From Parabacteroides sp. (lineage in GTDB: Bacteria > Bacteroidota > Bacteroidia > Bacteroidales > Tannerellaceae), in assembly GCA_020026285.1 (NCBI GenBank), contig JAHHQS010000034.1:1-29013 (forward strand): a DNA stretch of 29,013 bases. Direction: 5' to 3'. A program made the position numbers and the translations under genes. Positions 16,727-25,616 of this stretch are shown piece by piece. Under the pieces are notes generated by a model that was not told where the DNA came from, searched no databases, and saw only the letters and a list, made by a program, of their open reading frames with translations. Numbering within the stretch: position 1 is the first letter of the stretch; each line of letters starts with the position of its first letter.

Positions 16727-17773
16727 TTATATAGATTTTAGAGCATTCAACAAAGCAGTATTCTCCTCTTTCGTACCGATAGTCAGACGAAGACATCCTG
16801 CACAAAGAGTTACTTTATTCCTGTTTCTCACAATGATTCCCTGGTTAACCAGAATCTGATAAACCTGGTTGGCATCATCCACCTTGACCAAAATAAAATT
16901 GGCATCAGTTGGATACACCTTCTTTATTAATGGTATGGAAGTTAATTCCTTCTGCATCCGATCACGTTCCGAAAGTATCAGTTTAAGCTGATTCTGCATC
17001 ACCTCCGGACGGTTTAAAATCTCAAGAGCCTTTTCCTGTGTCAATTGATTCACATTATAAGGATACTTCATTTTATTCAATACAGAAATGATTTCAGGAG
17101 AAGAGAAAGCCATTCCCAAACGGATACCGGCTGCGCCCCATGCTTTTGATAATGTCTGTAAAACAACGAGATTAGGGTATCTATTTAAATCTTTACTATA
17201 AGAAGGAGCCTCTGTAAAATCGATATAAGCTTCATCAACCACAACGATTCCCTGAAACATATCCAGAACCTTATAAATATCCTCTCTGTTCAGATTATTA
17301 CCAGTAGGATTGTTTGGTGAACAGAGATAAATCAACTTAACCGTTTCGTCTACCTCATTAAATAACGCAGGCATGTCGATCTGAAAATCTTCCGTCAGTT
17401 TCACCTTTTTACAGGCAACATTGTTCATTTCTGCTGCCACCTGATACATACCATAACTAGGATCAATAATCAGAATACTGTCTTTTCCCGGTTCACAGAA
17501 TACACGAATCAGCAAATCAATAGGTTCATCACTACCATTACCTAATAATATGGATTCTTTTGGAACAGATTTGATTTCTGCAATTTTCTCTTTCAATGTC
17601 CATTGCATCGGATCCGGATATCTGTTATAAGGAACATTATAAGGATTTTCATTCGCGTCCAAAAAGACGGAAGCCTCCCCATGAAACTCGTCACGAGCAG
17701 ACGAATATGGCTGCATTGCCCTGACACTTGCACGAGTCCAGGCATTTAAATCAAAATTCTTTATTGTATTCAT
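16727..17773 (-). CDS. hisC: Histidinol-phosphate aminotransferase
   Basis: PLP enzyme converting imidazole-acetol phosphate and glutamate to histidinol phosphate. The 348-aa fold type I aminotransferase has DANENPYN (39-46) at the N-terminus, GNGSDEPID (78-86), CSPNNPTGN (151-159), [10 protein letters not shown] (177-186) and the PLP-lysine segment [14 protein letters not shown] with Lys210. Its ATG overlaps the end of hisD by 4 nt, suggesting translational coupling. Confidence 0.96.
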   Translation of the reverse strand: MNTIKNFDLNAWTRASVRAMQPYSSARDEFHGEASVFLDANENPYNVPYNRYPDPMQWTLKEKIAEIKSVPKESILLGNGSDEPIDLLIRVFCEPGKDSILIIDPSYGMYQVAAEMNNVACKKVKLTEDFQIDMPALFNEVDETVKLIYLCSPNNPTGNNLNREDIYKVLDMFQGIVVVDEAYIDFTEAPSYSKDLNRYPNLVVLQTLSKAWGAAGIRLGMAFSSPEIISVLNKMKYPYNVNQLTQEKALEILNRPEVMQNQLKLILSERDRMQKELTSIPLIKKVYPTDANFILVKVDDANQVYQILVNQGIIVRNRNKVTLCAGCLRLTIGTKEENTALLNALKSI

Positions 17774-19050
17774 AATGTATTCAATCTTACAGTAACGGCA
17801 TTTTTATGTGCTTCCAACAACTCATTTTCGGCCATTACTTGAATCGTATTACCTAATTTGCTGATTCCATCGGCTGAAATTTCCTGGAAAGTCATCTTTT
17901 TGATAAAACTATCCAGATTCACTCCACTATACGCATGGGCATAACCATTAGTTGGTAATGTATGATTGGTTCCGGAAGCATAATCACCAGCACTTTCTGG
18001 AGTATAAGGTCCCATAAACACACTTCCTGCATTATGAATCTGCTCTGCCACTTTTACATAGTCGGCAGTCTGAATGATTAAATGTTCAGGAGCATAGAAG
18101 TTTGCGAAATCAATCACTTCCTGTTCATCCTTCAATACAATAATTCGACTATGAGATAAAGCTTTTTCTGTTATTTCCTTTCTCGGAAGTCGAGCCAGCT
18201 GTTCTTCAATAGCCTCTTTCAAAGGTTCAACCAGATCTTCCGAATCAGTAACCAGCATAGCCTGACTGTCCACTCCATGTTCTGCCTGGGAAAGGAAATC
18301 TGCAGCAATAAAACTCGGATCAGCCAATTTATCCGCTATAATTAACACCTCAGAGGGTCCTGCAGGCATATCTATAGCCACATCTCTCAAGCTAACCCAT
18401 TGTTTGGCTGCTGTCACATACTGATTTCCCGGTCCGAAAATCTTATAAACCTTTGGAATAGATTCAGTACCGTACGCCATAGCGGCAATAGCCTGACTAC
18501 CTCCGACTTTACAGATTTTATGAACTCCTGCAACCTTCGCAGCAAACAAAATTGCAGGATGAATTTTTCCATTCTTTGACGGAGGAGTACAAAGTACCAC
18601 TTCCTTACATCCTGCAATATGAGCAGGCACTGCCAACATTAAAACCGTAGAGAATAATGGAGCTGTTCCTCCAGGTATATATAAACCGACTTTCTCGATA
18701 GGAACAGCCTTTTGCCAACAAACAACACCTGGAGCAGTCATCACCTTCTTTCCAACGAATTGCTGAGAGGCATGAAAGGTCTCTATATTTCCTTTTGCAG
18801 TAATAATCGCTTGTCTCAAATCTTCTGAAATCAGAGTTTCGGCTTCTTCCAGCTCTGCTTCAGAGACAATCAGATTTTCCAGATCAACCTTGTCAAACAT
18901 CTTCTCATATCTGCGAACAGCTTCATCACCTCCACTGCGGACATCATCCAATACTTTACGAACTGTATCAAACAAGGTTGTTACATCCATGGTAGCTCTT
19001 TTAGCCAGATTGTTCCAGGATGAATATTCGGGATATTTTATTATTTCCAT
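17770..19050 (-). CDS. hisD: Histidinol dehydrogenase
   Basis: Zinc enzyme that oxidises L-histidinol to histidine with two NAD+, the last step of the pathway. The 426-aa sequence carries [18 protein letters not shown] (121-138), [11 protein letters not shown] (206-216), [12 protein letters not shown] (229-240), the zinc ligands Gln255 and His258 in [10 protein letters not shown], and FYAPEHLI with the catalytic Glu-His pair. The C-terminal [15 protein letters not shown] is also a strong signature. It starts 19 nt after hisG. Confidence 0.97.
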   Translation of the reverse strand: MEIIKYPEYSSWNNLAKRATMDVTTLFDTVRKVLDDVRSGGDEAVRRYEKMFDKVDLENLIVSEAELEEAETLISEDLRQAIITAKGNIETFHASQQFVGKKVMTAPGVVCWQKAVPIEKVGLYIPGGTAPLFSTVLMLAVPAHIAGCKEVVLCTPPSKNGKIHPAILFAAKVAGVHKICKVGGSQAIAAMAYGTESIPKVYKIFGPGNQYVTAAKQWVSLRDVAIDMPAGPSEVLIIADKLADPSFIAADFLSQAEHGVDSQAMLVTDSEDLVEPLKEAIEEQLARLPRKEITEKALSHSRIIVLKDEQEVIDFANFYAPEHLIIQTADYVKVAEQIHNAGSVFMGPYTPESAGDYASGTNHTLPTNGYAHAYSGVNLDSFIKKMTFQEISADGISKLGNTIQVMAENELLEAHKNAVTVRLNTL

Positions 19051-19069
19051 GATATTTTTCTCCTATATA

Positions 19070-19921
19070 CTATAAAATCATCTTTTCGATTGGCAAAACG
19101 ATGATACCTTCAGCACCTAAAGACTTCAGTTTTCCAATAATTTCCCAAAAATGTTTTTCTGCAATCACAGATTGGACTGATACCCACTCCTGATCAGCCA
19201 AAGGAGTAACGGTAGGGCTCTTCATTCCTGGCAAAACCTCGATTATTTCTTGTAATTTATTTTTGGGGGCATTCAAAAGAACATATTTTTTACCATCAGC
19301 CAGTTGAATAGCTTCAAAACGGAATAACAATTCACTCAATATCTCCTTCTTCTCTTCAGATAAATTCTTGTTTCCAATCAGCAAAGCCTCACTATTCATT
19401 ACATTTACAACTTCTTTCAACTGATTGCTGACCAAAGTACTTCCTGAACTGACAATATCGAAGATTGCATCTGCAAGACCAATACCTGGAGCTATTTCTA
19501 CAGAACCTGTAATAACATGAGTATCTACCGAAATTCCTTTTTCTTTCATGAACTGTTTGAGGATACCTGGATAGGAAGTAGCAATAGTCTTTCCATTAAA
19601 CCACTCTAATCCTTTATACTCTTCATCCTTCGGAATTGCCAGAGAGAGATGACATTTACTGAAACCTAATCGTTTGATAAGTTCTGCATTCGAACCTTTC
19701 TCAACATATTCGTTTTCACCGACAATACCTACATCAGCAATTCCATTGGCTACTGATTCAGGAATATCATCATCACGTAGAAAAAGCACTTCCACCGGGA
19801 AACTCTTGGCTGAAAGAAGCAAAGTTCTCTTTGCTTTGTTCAATTTAATACCGGCTTCATCAAGAAGCATCATTGTTTCATCATATAAACGTCCTTTCGA
19901 CTGTACTGCGATTCGTAACAT
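19070..19921 (-). CDS. hisG: ATP phosphoribosyltransferase, long form
   Basis: First and feedback-controlled step of histidine synthesis: joins ATP and PRPP. The 283-aa length and C-terminal region (~210-283, PTVTPLADQEWVSVQSVI) indicate the long form, with an ACT-like histidine-binding domain and no need for HisZ. The catalytic part shows IAVQSKGRL (4-12), GIADVGIVGENEY (60-72), and the PRPP loop DAIFDIVSSGSTL (151-163). It is the first structural gene after the attenuator, with 48 nt between the terminator hairpin and ATG. In this operon hisA, hisF, hisH, hisI are not present and must be elsewhere. Confidence 0.96.
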   Translation of the reverse strand: MLRIAVQSKGRLYDETMMLLDEAGIKLNKAKRTLLLSAKSFPVEVLFLRDDDIPESVANGIADVGIVGENEYVEKGSNAELIKRLGFSKCHLSLAIPKDEEYKGLEWFNGKTIATSYPGILKQFMKEKGISVDTHVITGSVEIAPGIGLADAIFDIVSSGSTLVSNQLKEVVNVMNSEALLIGNKNLSEEKKEILSELLFRFEAIQLADGKKYVLLNAPKNKLQEIIEVLPGMKSPTVTPLADQEWVSVQSVIAEKHFWEIIGKLKSLGAEGIIVLPIEKMIL

Positions 19922-19965
19922 AAGTTTGTATTTTAGTATTTCTTATTTATCCATATTTTCTTAAT

Positions 19966-19998
19966 AAAAAAGGCTTACCGAAAAATTCGGCAAGCCTT
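19966..19998 (-). terminator. Attenuator terminator of the his operon
   Basis: AAGGCTTACCGAA (19970-19982) and TTCGGCAAGCCTT (19986-19998) form a 13-bp stem with one mismatch and a 3-nt loop; on the minus strand it is followed by TTTTTTATT. The 5' arm on the transcript can instead pair with the leader segment at 20034-20045 (TTCGGTGGGCTT on the minus strand; 12 pairs counting G-U), giving a competing antiterminator. Confidence 0.88.
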
Positions 19999-20021
19999 AT
20001 TACTATCTTCATGTGATATAT

Positions 20022-20093
20022 TTACATACCATCAAGCCCACCGAACTTTTGCCCGCCGTAATGATGATGATGATGTAAATTAAATCGTTTCAT
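20022..20093 (-). CDS. hisL: his operon leader peptide with five consecutive His codons
   Basis: A 23-residue open frame beginning MKRFNLHHHHHYGG and ending LDGM, with TAA at 20022-20024. It starts ~18 nt downstream of the predicted transcription start and ends 23 nt before the attenuator hairpin. Five CAT codons in a row (20061-20075) let ribosome stalling report low charged tRNA-His, as in classical enterobacterial his attenuation. When ribosomes stall on the His codons, the downstream half of this frame is free to pair with the 5' arm of the terminator. It is too short for normal gene finders, so it is easily missed. The regulatory role is inferred from architecture; the frame, codons and hairpin are seen directly. 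Confidence 0.92.
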   Translation of the reverse strand: MKRFNLHHHHHYGGQKFGGLDGM

Positions 20094-20117
20094 GTTTATT
20101 TGTTTAATCTTCTTCTG

Positions 20118-20147
20118 CAAAGTTATAAAAAATATCGAAATTGCAAA
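20118..20147 (-). promoter_or_regulatory. Promoter of the his operon
   Basis: On the minus strand TTTG (20144-20147), 18 nt, then TAACTTTG (20118-20125), which match the Bacteroidetes -33 and -7 elements. Transcription should start near 20111, just ahead of the leader peptide ATG at 20093. Confidence 0.75.
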
Positions 20148-20165
20148 TATTTATTGCATTTTTAT

Positions 20166-21527
20166 TTATTTTCCTGCAAATTCGTGATAAAATTCTGCCA
20201 CAGATTCTATTCCTTTATAAAAGATATCCATGCTGAATGATTCGTTTGGTGAATGAATCGCATTCTGTTCCACACCAAATCCCATCAAAACGGTCTTTAC
20301 TCCCAGCACTTTCTCGAAAGTGGAAATAATAGGAATACTACCTCCCCGGCGTACAGCCAGCGGCTTCTTTCCAAAACCAACAGTCATGGCTTTTTCCGCA
20401 GCTTTGTAGGCTGGCAGGTCGATCGGACAAACATAACCCTCGCCGCCATGCTTTGGAGTCACCTTTACTTTTACATAATCAGGAGCTACCTTATTAATAT
20501 ATTCTTCGAACATATTAGAGATTTTCTCATGATTCTGATGAGCAACCAATCTGCAGGAAACTTTGGCATAGGCTTTCGAAGGCAATACTGTCTTGCTACC
20601 TTCCTCAATATAACCACCCCAGATACCACAGACATCAAATGATGGACGACAACTGTTTCTCTCCAAGGTAGAATATCCTTCCTCGCCAAACAAGGCTTTC
20701 ACATCAATAGCCTGCTTATATTTCTCCTCATTAAAAGGAATCTGAGCAATCATATCACGTTCAACATCCGAAAGTTCTTCTACATCATCGTAGAAACCTG
20801 GAATAGTGATCTTTCCCTTCTCGTCTGTAATATCTGCAATGATTTTACATAATACATTAATAGGATTTGCCACCGCTCCACCAAAATGGCCAGAATGCAG
20901 ATCTCTATTAGGACCGGTAACTTCTATTTCCCAGTAAGCCAGACCACGCAAGCCGGTAGTTAATGAAGGGGTTTCTGCACTGACCATACTAGTATCTGAA
21001 ACAAGGATAATATCCGATTTCAGCAATTCCTTGTTTTCTCTACAGAAATCTTCCAGACTAGGAGAACCGATTTCCTCTTCTCCTTCGAAAATGAATTTTA
21101 CATTACATTTCAAATAGCCTTCGTGAATAGCAGTTTCAAAACCTTTAACCTGAAGGAAACTCTGCCCTTTATCATCGTCAGCTCCACGAGCCCAGATGCG
21201 GCCATCACGAATTACCGGTTCAAAAGGTTCACTCTTCCATTGATCAAAAGGTTCGGCTGGCATTACATCGTAATGAGCATAAACAAGAACCGTTGGATAT
21301 TCAGGAGAAAGTATTTTTTCCCCATAGACAACCGGATTACCTTTAGTAGGCATCACCACAGCTTTGTCTGCACCTGAAGAAATCAACAACTCTGTCCATC
21401 TTTCAGCACACTTAACCATATCCGGTTTGTTTTCCTGTTTAGCACTGATAGATGGAATCCGAATCAAGGAAAACAATTCCTCTAAAAAACGATCCTTATT
21501 ATTTTCAATATATGTTTTTACCGCCAT
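20166..21527 (-). CDS. M20 family metallodipeptidase
   Basis: Probable cytosolic dipeptidase of the M20 family (carnosinase/PepV-like branch), 453 aa, no signal peptide. Metal-site residues are visible: YAHYDVMP (His85, Asp87), RGADDDKGQ (bridging Asp118), EGEEEIGS (catalytic/metal Glu at 150-152), VSDTS (Asp178), and a late His in QNAIHSPNE. The dimerisation (lid) domain begins at about TGLRGLAYWEIEVTG and includes DLHSGHFGG. It follows the flavoprotein gene by 4 nt, so the two are co-transcribed. No terminator is seen before the his promoter that follows, so some read-through into the his leader is possible. Exact substrate unknown. Confidence 0.9.
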   Translation of the reverse strand: MAVKTYIENNKDRFLEELFSLIRIPSISAKQENKPDMVKCAERWTELLISSGADKAVVMPTKGNPVVYGEKILSPEYPTVLVYAHYDVMPAEPFDQWKSEPFEPVIRDGRIWARGADDDKGQSFLQVKGFETAIHEGYLKCNVKFIFEGEEEIGSPSLEDFCRENKELLKSDIILVSDTSMVSAETPSLTTGLRGLAYWEIEVTGPNRDLHSGHFGGAVANPINVLCKIIADITDEKGKITIPGFYDDVEELSDVERDMIAQIPFNEEKYKQAIDVKALFGEEGYSTLERNSCRPSFDVCGIWGGYIEEGSKTVLPSKAYAKVSCRLVAHQNHEKISNMFEEYINKVAPDYVKVKVTPKHGGEGYVCPIDLPAYKAAEKAMTVGFGKKPLAVRRGGSIPIISTFEKVLGVKTVLMGFGVEQNAIHSPNESFSMDIFYKGIESVAEFYHEFAGK

Positions 21528-21531
21528 AGCT

Positions 21532-22488
21532 TTATGATATAGATATATTTATAAGATTCTTTATTCCTTTTTCAAAATCAGAAACAATTTCATTCATGAC
21601 TTGGTCAACAGACTGTTCTTCGCGGAATAAGGAAGCTATCTGACCAATTTCCAATTCGCCATCTTCCAGATTACCTTCGAAAATACCCTTTTTCGCTCTG
21701 CCCTTGCCAATCAACTCACGTAGTTCTTCTTCAGAAGCGCCCTTGCTTTCAGCTTCTTCCACCAAAGAAGTAAATGAGCCCTTCACCAGACGAGTTGGAG
21801 AAACTTTCTTTAAAAGTAATTTAGTATCACCTTCATTCAAAGACAGACATAATTTCTTGAATTCCTCGTGAGCGGAACTTTCTGTTGTCAAGGCAAAACG
21901 AGTTCCTATCTGGACTCCTTCTGCTCCTAATGCAAAAGCAGCCAGCATACCGGCACCAGTTGCAATACCACCAGCCGCAATTAAAGGTAATGACAATTTT
22001 TCACGTACATGTGGTATCAGGCACATGGTTGTAGTCTCTTCACGTCCGTTATGACCACCCGCTTCGAATCCTTCAGCAACAACAGCATCCACTCCTGCTT
22101 CTTCACATTTCTGAGCGAACTTGGAACTACTTACCACATGAGCCACAATCATTCCATGATCTTTCAAATATTTAGTCCACTTTTTAGGATTACCTGCTGA
22201 AGTAAAGACGATTTTAACCTCCTCGTCCACCAATATCTGCATGATTTTCTCAATCTCTGGATACATCAGAGGAACATTAACACCAAAAGGTTTGTCAGTA
22301 GCAGCCTTACACTTTCTGATATGTGTCTGAAGCACATCCGGATGCATGGAACCGGCCCCGATAAGCCCCAATCCTCCTGCATTACTTACTGCTGATGCCA
22401 ACTCCCAGCCACTGCACCATACCATTCCTCCTGAAATAACAGGATACTTGATTTTAAATAAATCACAAATTCTGTTTTTCATAAACAC
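21532..22488 (-). CDS. FMN-dependent nitronate monooxygenase / FabK-like enoyl reductase
   Basis: A 318-aa TIM-barrel flavoprotein of the NMO/FabK superfamily. Signatures: PVISGGMVWCSGWELASAVS (16-35), FGVNVPLM, AEGFEAGGHNG with His146 at the position of the catalytic/FMN-near histidine, LIAAGGIATG (169-178) and GVQIGTRF (191-198) for FMN phosphate. Two functions fit: nitronate oxidation or reduction of enoyl-ACP in fatty acid synthesis (FabK). The long N-terminal similarity to FabK and the ~310-aa length lean towards FabK-like, but I cannot settle it by reading. Sits between a membrane glycosyltransferase and a dipeptidase gene, which does not help. Met3 is an alternative start. Confidence 0.8.
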   Translation of the reverse strand: MFMKNRICDLFKIKYPVISGGMVWCSGWELASAVSNAGGLGLIGAGSMHPDVLQTHIRKCKAATDKPFGVNVPLMYPEIEKIMQILVDEEVKIVFTSAGNPKKWTKYLKDHGMIVAHVVSSSKFAQKCEEAGVDAVVAEGFEAGGHNGREETTTMCLIPHVREKLSLPLIAAGGIATGAGMLAAFALGAEGVQIGTRFALTTESSAHEEFKKLCLSLNEGDTKLLLKKVSPTRLVKGSFTSLVEEAESKGASEEELRELIGKGRAKKGIFEGNLEDGELEIGQIASLFREEQSVDQVMNEIVSDFEKGIKNLINISIS

Positions 22489-22514
22489 GATAAAGATTAT
22501 ATGTTTTTTATATA

Positions 22515-23828
22515 TTATACCCCACTTAGCCCGCTCGCATTAATCAGCATGTTCACTGTATAAGTCAAAGCTATGGTTGCATATAATATCTTAATATTAT
22601 TTTTCTTCGATAACTGATAAGCCGTTATCAGCCAGACTATACCTGTTAAGACCAGCAGCAATCTGATCTGCCATGTAATTACTCCGAAATGAATCGGAAT
22701 CCAGTCTACAGGGAAGTATATCAGTCCTACTGCAAACAGGACAAAGGCCAATGAGAATACGGCAAATACACGTGTACACCATGTTCTGTATTCAGTAATA
22801 TGAATGGCATACTGAGCCAAGAATATCGTTATGAACGGATAAACCGGCAATAGATAACTGGCTTTTTTTACAGGCATCAATGCATAAAACAGAAGCAAAA
22901 CAATCATAGCCACCAGACTGAATAATTTCACTCCAGAACATGCTATTTTCTTCTTCTCCATTTTCACTCCAAACAGAGAGAAAAAGAAGAACACAATCCA
23001 TGGGAAAAATCCTATAGCCAGTATCGGAAAGATATAGAAGAAACTATGCGTATATGCTTCCAGACCGAAAAAGTCACTGAAATCAGCCCTCATTATATCC
23101 AGAAGAACATCACTACCACCTTCTTTCCAGATACTAACATACCAAAGAGCCGGAAGGAATAAGGATGATACAGCCATATAGATCATCGATTTGAATATTA
23201 CTCTATAAGACTGTTTCTTATGGATAAGAAGATAAACGGTAAAGGTCACAATAGGCATGATAACTCCCATCAGCCCTTTTGTCAGAATAGCCAGACTTAA
23301 TATGATAGAAATTTCAACCGGAATGCCTTTTAACTCATAATCTTCCTCCCATCTATATAATTGAGTTAACGCAACAAAAACGAATGCAGCAAACAACAAA
23401 TCACCTGAGCTGGCTGCCGAAAGATTCTGCATACCTGCACAAGTAATTAAAAATAAGGTGGAAATAAAAGCTTCATGAAATTTGATTCGCCGGCCGAAGA
23501 AGATCAGAGAACAAGCCATCATCACAATAAAGGCCAATGCTCCCGGAAGTTGTAAGGTTAGTTTCGATATATAACCTTGAAAAGAAGAAAAAATCGTTAT
23601 CAGCCATGGTAATATCGGATGGTCGTAACAGATTTCCCCGGATGGCAAAGTGGGCAAAACCCAGTTACCCGACTTCAACATTGCCTCGGCTGTTACCGTA
23701 TCGGCTGTTTGAATCGGAGTATACAGATCACTTAACCCTAACCAAGGCAAAACAGAAACAATACAGATGAAAATAATCATTGTAATTGGTTTCTGCAGAT
23801 ACAAATATTGTAATGTGGGTGTTCGCAT
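22515..23828 (-). CDS. GT39/ArnT-like membrane glycosyltransferase
   Basis: A 437-aa membrane protein with about ten or more helices, related to the lipid-dependent mannosyl/aminoarabinosyl transferases (PMT_2, GT39 or GT83). Recognisable parts: a first helix (IIFICIVSVLPWLGL), a periplasmic loop with TADTVTAEAMLKSGNWVLPTL, then YDHPILPWLI in place of the usual 'KPPL..WL', a run of helices, and KKASYLLPVYPF, like the 'R..YLLP.YP' segment of ArnT. It would transfer a sugar from a polyprenyl-phosphate donor on the outer face of the inner membrane; acceptor unknown. The acidic pair that usually marks the first loop (D-E) is not clear, so activity is uncertain. Probably first of an operon with the flavoprotein and dipeptidase (26-nt gap). 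Met17 (23780) is an alternative start. Confidence 0.75.
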   Translation of the reverse strand: MRTPTLQYLYLQKPITMIIFICIVSVLPWLGLSDLYTPIQTADTVTAEAMLKSGNWVLPTLPSGEICYDHPILPWLITIFSSFQGYISKLTLQLPGALAFIVMMACSLIFFGRRIKFHEAFISTLFLITCAGMQNLSAASSGDLLFAAFVFVALTQLYRWEEDYELKGIPVEISIILSLAILTKGLMGVIMPIVTFTVYLLIHKKQSYRVIFKSMIYMAVSSLFLPALWYVSIWKEGGSDVLLDIMRADFSDFFGLEAYTHSFFYIFPILAIGFFPWIVFFFFSLFGVKMEKKKIACSGVKLFSLVAMIVLLLFYALMPVKKASYLLPVYPFITIFLAQYAIHITEYRTWCTRVFAVFSLAFVLFAVGLIYFPVDWIPIHFGVITWQIRLLLVLTGIVWLITAYQLSKKNNIKILYATIALTYTVNMLINASGLSGV

Positions 23829-23836
23829 ATAACAAA

Positions 23837-23844
23837 CAAATTTA
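23837..23844 (-). promoter_or_regulatory. Possible -7 box for the glycosyltransferase gene
   Basis: Minus strand TAAATTTG fits TAnnTTTG, but its start site would lie almost at the ATG (23828). Either transcription is nearly leaderless, or the true start codon is Met17 at 23780, or this is a chance match. Confidence 0.35.
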
Positions 23845-23901
23845 CTTAATTTAATACAAAGAAAACGTTTTTTGCCGAAACTACAATCTTTTTGTCAATA
23901 T

Positions 23902-25455
23902 TTAAATGCCAAGAGAAGCTTTGATCGTTCTTCGAATCACTTCTGCGTCTTCTTTGTTTTCACGTAAAATAGACAACACAAAATCCAGATAATTTTCTTT
24001 GGAACTGATACCACAGAGCTGACATATACGACTTTGAGGCAACATTCCTTTCTGATTATAAACACGTAAAATATTACAATAATCAGCTGTTTCTATGTAT
24101 TGTTTAAATAATCCCTTGATATGATCATAGATATCTTCCACACGGATTCGTTCATGGATCTCCTCTACCCGGTCATTCAACTGGTCGAATGAATGAATCT
24201 TGCAGTTAAGAGCCATTTCCAGTTTTTTCCGGACCTGATGTTTCGCATGAAGAATCACCTGATCTTCCAGATCCTTTTCAAACAAATGAATCACATTGTT
24301 TTTCACCTGATTGAAAACATCATCCGGATCTTTCATCAATCGGGCTGCCACTGTTCTTATTACATCTTCAAGCATCAATAAATTCTCCACTTCGGCGACA
24401 TTCGGAACAAAGATATGCTGTTCGTTCAAATAACGGATTTCACCTTCGGTTCTTCTGTCACGGTCAACAATTCCCATACTTTCCAGATTATGGAAATCTT
24501 TCAGCTGACCGAAAGCCTTCGTGGTTTCTATCACCTTCTGGCATCCCCCCATCGATTTGATCATATAATCAGGAAATACTAAAGAATATAATCGATTGTC
24601 GATACTTGTTGTTTCCGTACCTTCAATAAACAGGATCGGCTTTCTACTACCCAGAACTTCCATATAAAGTTCTTCCGGCAGACTTCTGTTGTTTTCGATC
24701 AGTTCATAATCCCATATCTGCATATCTGCATCATAGGAACGAATCCACAAACGTTTTCCTGTACGTCGCGATAAAGCAAAATCGATATCATGAGTCAGAT
24801 AGATATAACTGCAATCCGGTCTGAGTTCTTCTATTTTATCCCAAAGCAGATTTTTAATAGAATCGTGAAGCAATGTTTCAGGCTCCTCTATCACCAATAA
24901 CGAATTCTCAGGAGCATACAATACTGCAGCAATCAGATAAAAGACCAGTTTTTCACTGTCACTCATCCTCTCCGGCTTATAAGAGATACTGTTATGCTCG
25001 GTCGATTCGAGTTCGATAAAACCGGATTTACGAATCAGACGGTTATGAGGAAACATCTGTTCCCAGATACGCTGGATAATATCGATTTTTGTTACCGGAG
25101 GTTCCAGATTCGGATTTATTTTACAGGCTTCCTTATAATTGACAGCAGTTTCATATTCCTCATGCTGCAATCGAAGAATCATTTTTTCATATTCAGTAAT
25201 CCGAGGAAGCAGCAGACGTTCCTTGATCAACTCCTGGACGTTACTCCATTCGTTCAATTCCGACTGATCTATAGGATTTCCAGTAATAAACAACGCATGA
25301 AGTCCAGATATTTTTTGTCCTGATTCCGGATAACGACTGATAATATCTCTACCAAAAGATGTTTTTCCGGCACCATTCGTACCTATTACAACCAAAAGAT
25401 TTGTTGAAACAGTTAATCTCTCGTTATTTATATTAAGAGGTAATGTTATTTCCAT
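23902..25455 (-). CDS. ABC-type ATPase fused to DUF4435/TOPRIM-like domain
   Basis: A 517-aa cytosolic protein in two parts. The ATPase (1 to ~255) has Walker A GTNGAGKTS (25-33), an ABC-signature-like MSDSEK (164-169), Walker B LLVIEEPE (186-193) and an H-loop THD with His222; a helical insert (~70-150) replaces the long SMC-type coiled coil. The second part (~268-517) looks like DUF4435, a TOPRIM-related domain: ILFIEGTE with Glu278, then GIVDRDRR with Asp331-x-Asp333, and FVPNVAEVENLL after it. An ABC ATPase followed by TOPRIM is the plan of OLD-family nucleases, several of which act against phages. It stands alone with its own -7 box. No partner gene (helicase, reverse transcriptase) is next to it. 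Function is inferred; a housekeeping DNA-processing role is equally possible. Confidence 0.8.
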   Translation of the reverse strand: MEITLPLNINNERLTVSTNLLVVIGTNGAGKTSFGRDIISRYPESGQKISGLHALFITGNPIDQSELNEWSNVQELIKERLLLPRITEYEKMILRLQHEEYETAVNYKEACKINPNLEPPVTKIDIIQRIWEQMFPHNRLIRKSGFIELESTEHNSISYKPERMSDSEKLVFYLIAAVLYAPENSLLVIEEPETLLHDSIKNLLWDKIEELRPDCSYIYLTHDIDFALSRRTGKRLWIRSYDADMQIWDYELIENNRSLPEELYMEVLGSRKPILFIEGTETTSIDNRLYSLVFPDYMIKSMGGCQKVIETTKAFGQLKDFHNLESMGIVDRDRRTEGEIRYLNEQHIFVPNVAEVENLLMLEDVIRTVAARLMKDPDDVFNQVKNNVIHLFEKDLEDQVILHAKHQVRKKLEMALNCKIHSFDQLNDRVEEIHERIRVEDIYDHIKGLFKQYIETADYCNILRVYNQKGMLPQSRICQLCGISSKENYLDFVLSILRENKEDAEVIRRTIKASLGI

Positions 25456-25497
25456 ATAACGATTCTTTTTATTCGACTGAAGTTAACAGCCTATATG

Positions 25498-25505
25498 CAA
25501 ATATA
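25498..25505 (-). promoter_or_regulatory. -7 box for the ATPase-DUF4435 gene
   Basis: Minus strand TATATTTG matches TAnnTTTG, 42 nt upstream of the ATG at 25455. The -33 element is weak. It indicates that the gene can be transcribed apart from the metal-cluster operon behind it; no clear terminator separates the two. Confidence 0.5.
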
Positions 25506-25616
25506 ACAAGGATAATTGAGAAGCGCTCTAAATTCGCCTTAAAAAATAATCTGTAAGGTCTGGTTATCTTCTGAATCGTTACCAGGTATGTATCTTCATT
25601 GTCTGGAAGGAATGTA

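Noticed and set aside
20061..20075. ATG trinucleotide repeat looking like a microsatellite
   Set aside because: On the minus strand it is five CAT codons of the his leader peptide, in frame with a start and stop and followed by a terminator, so it has a functional explanation.
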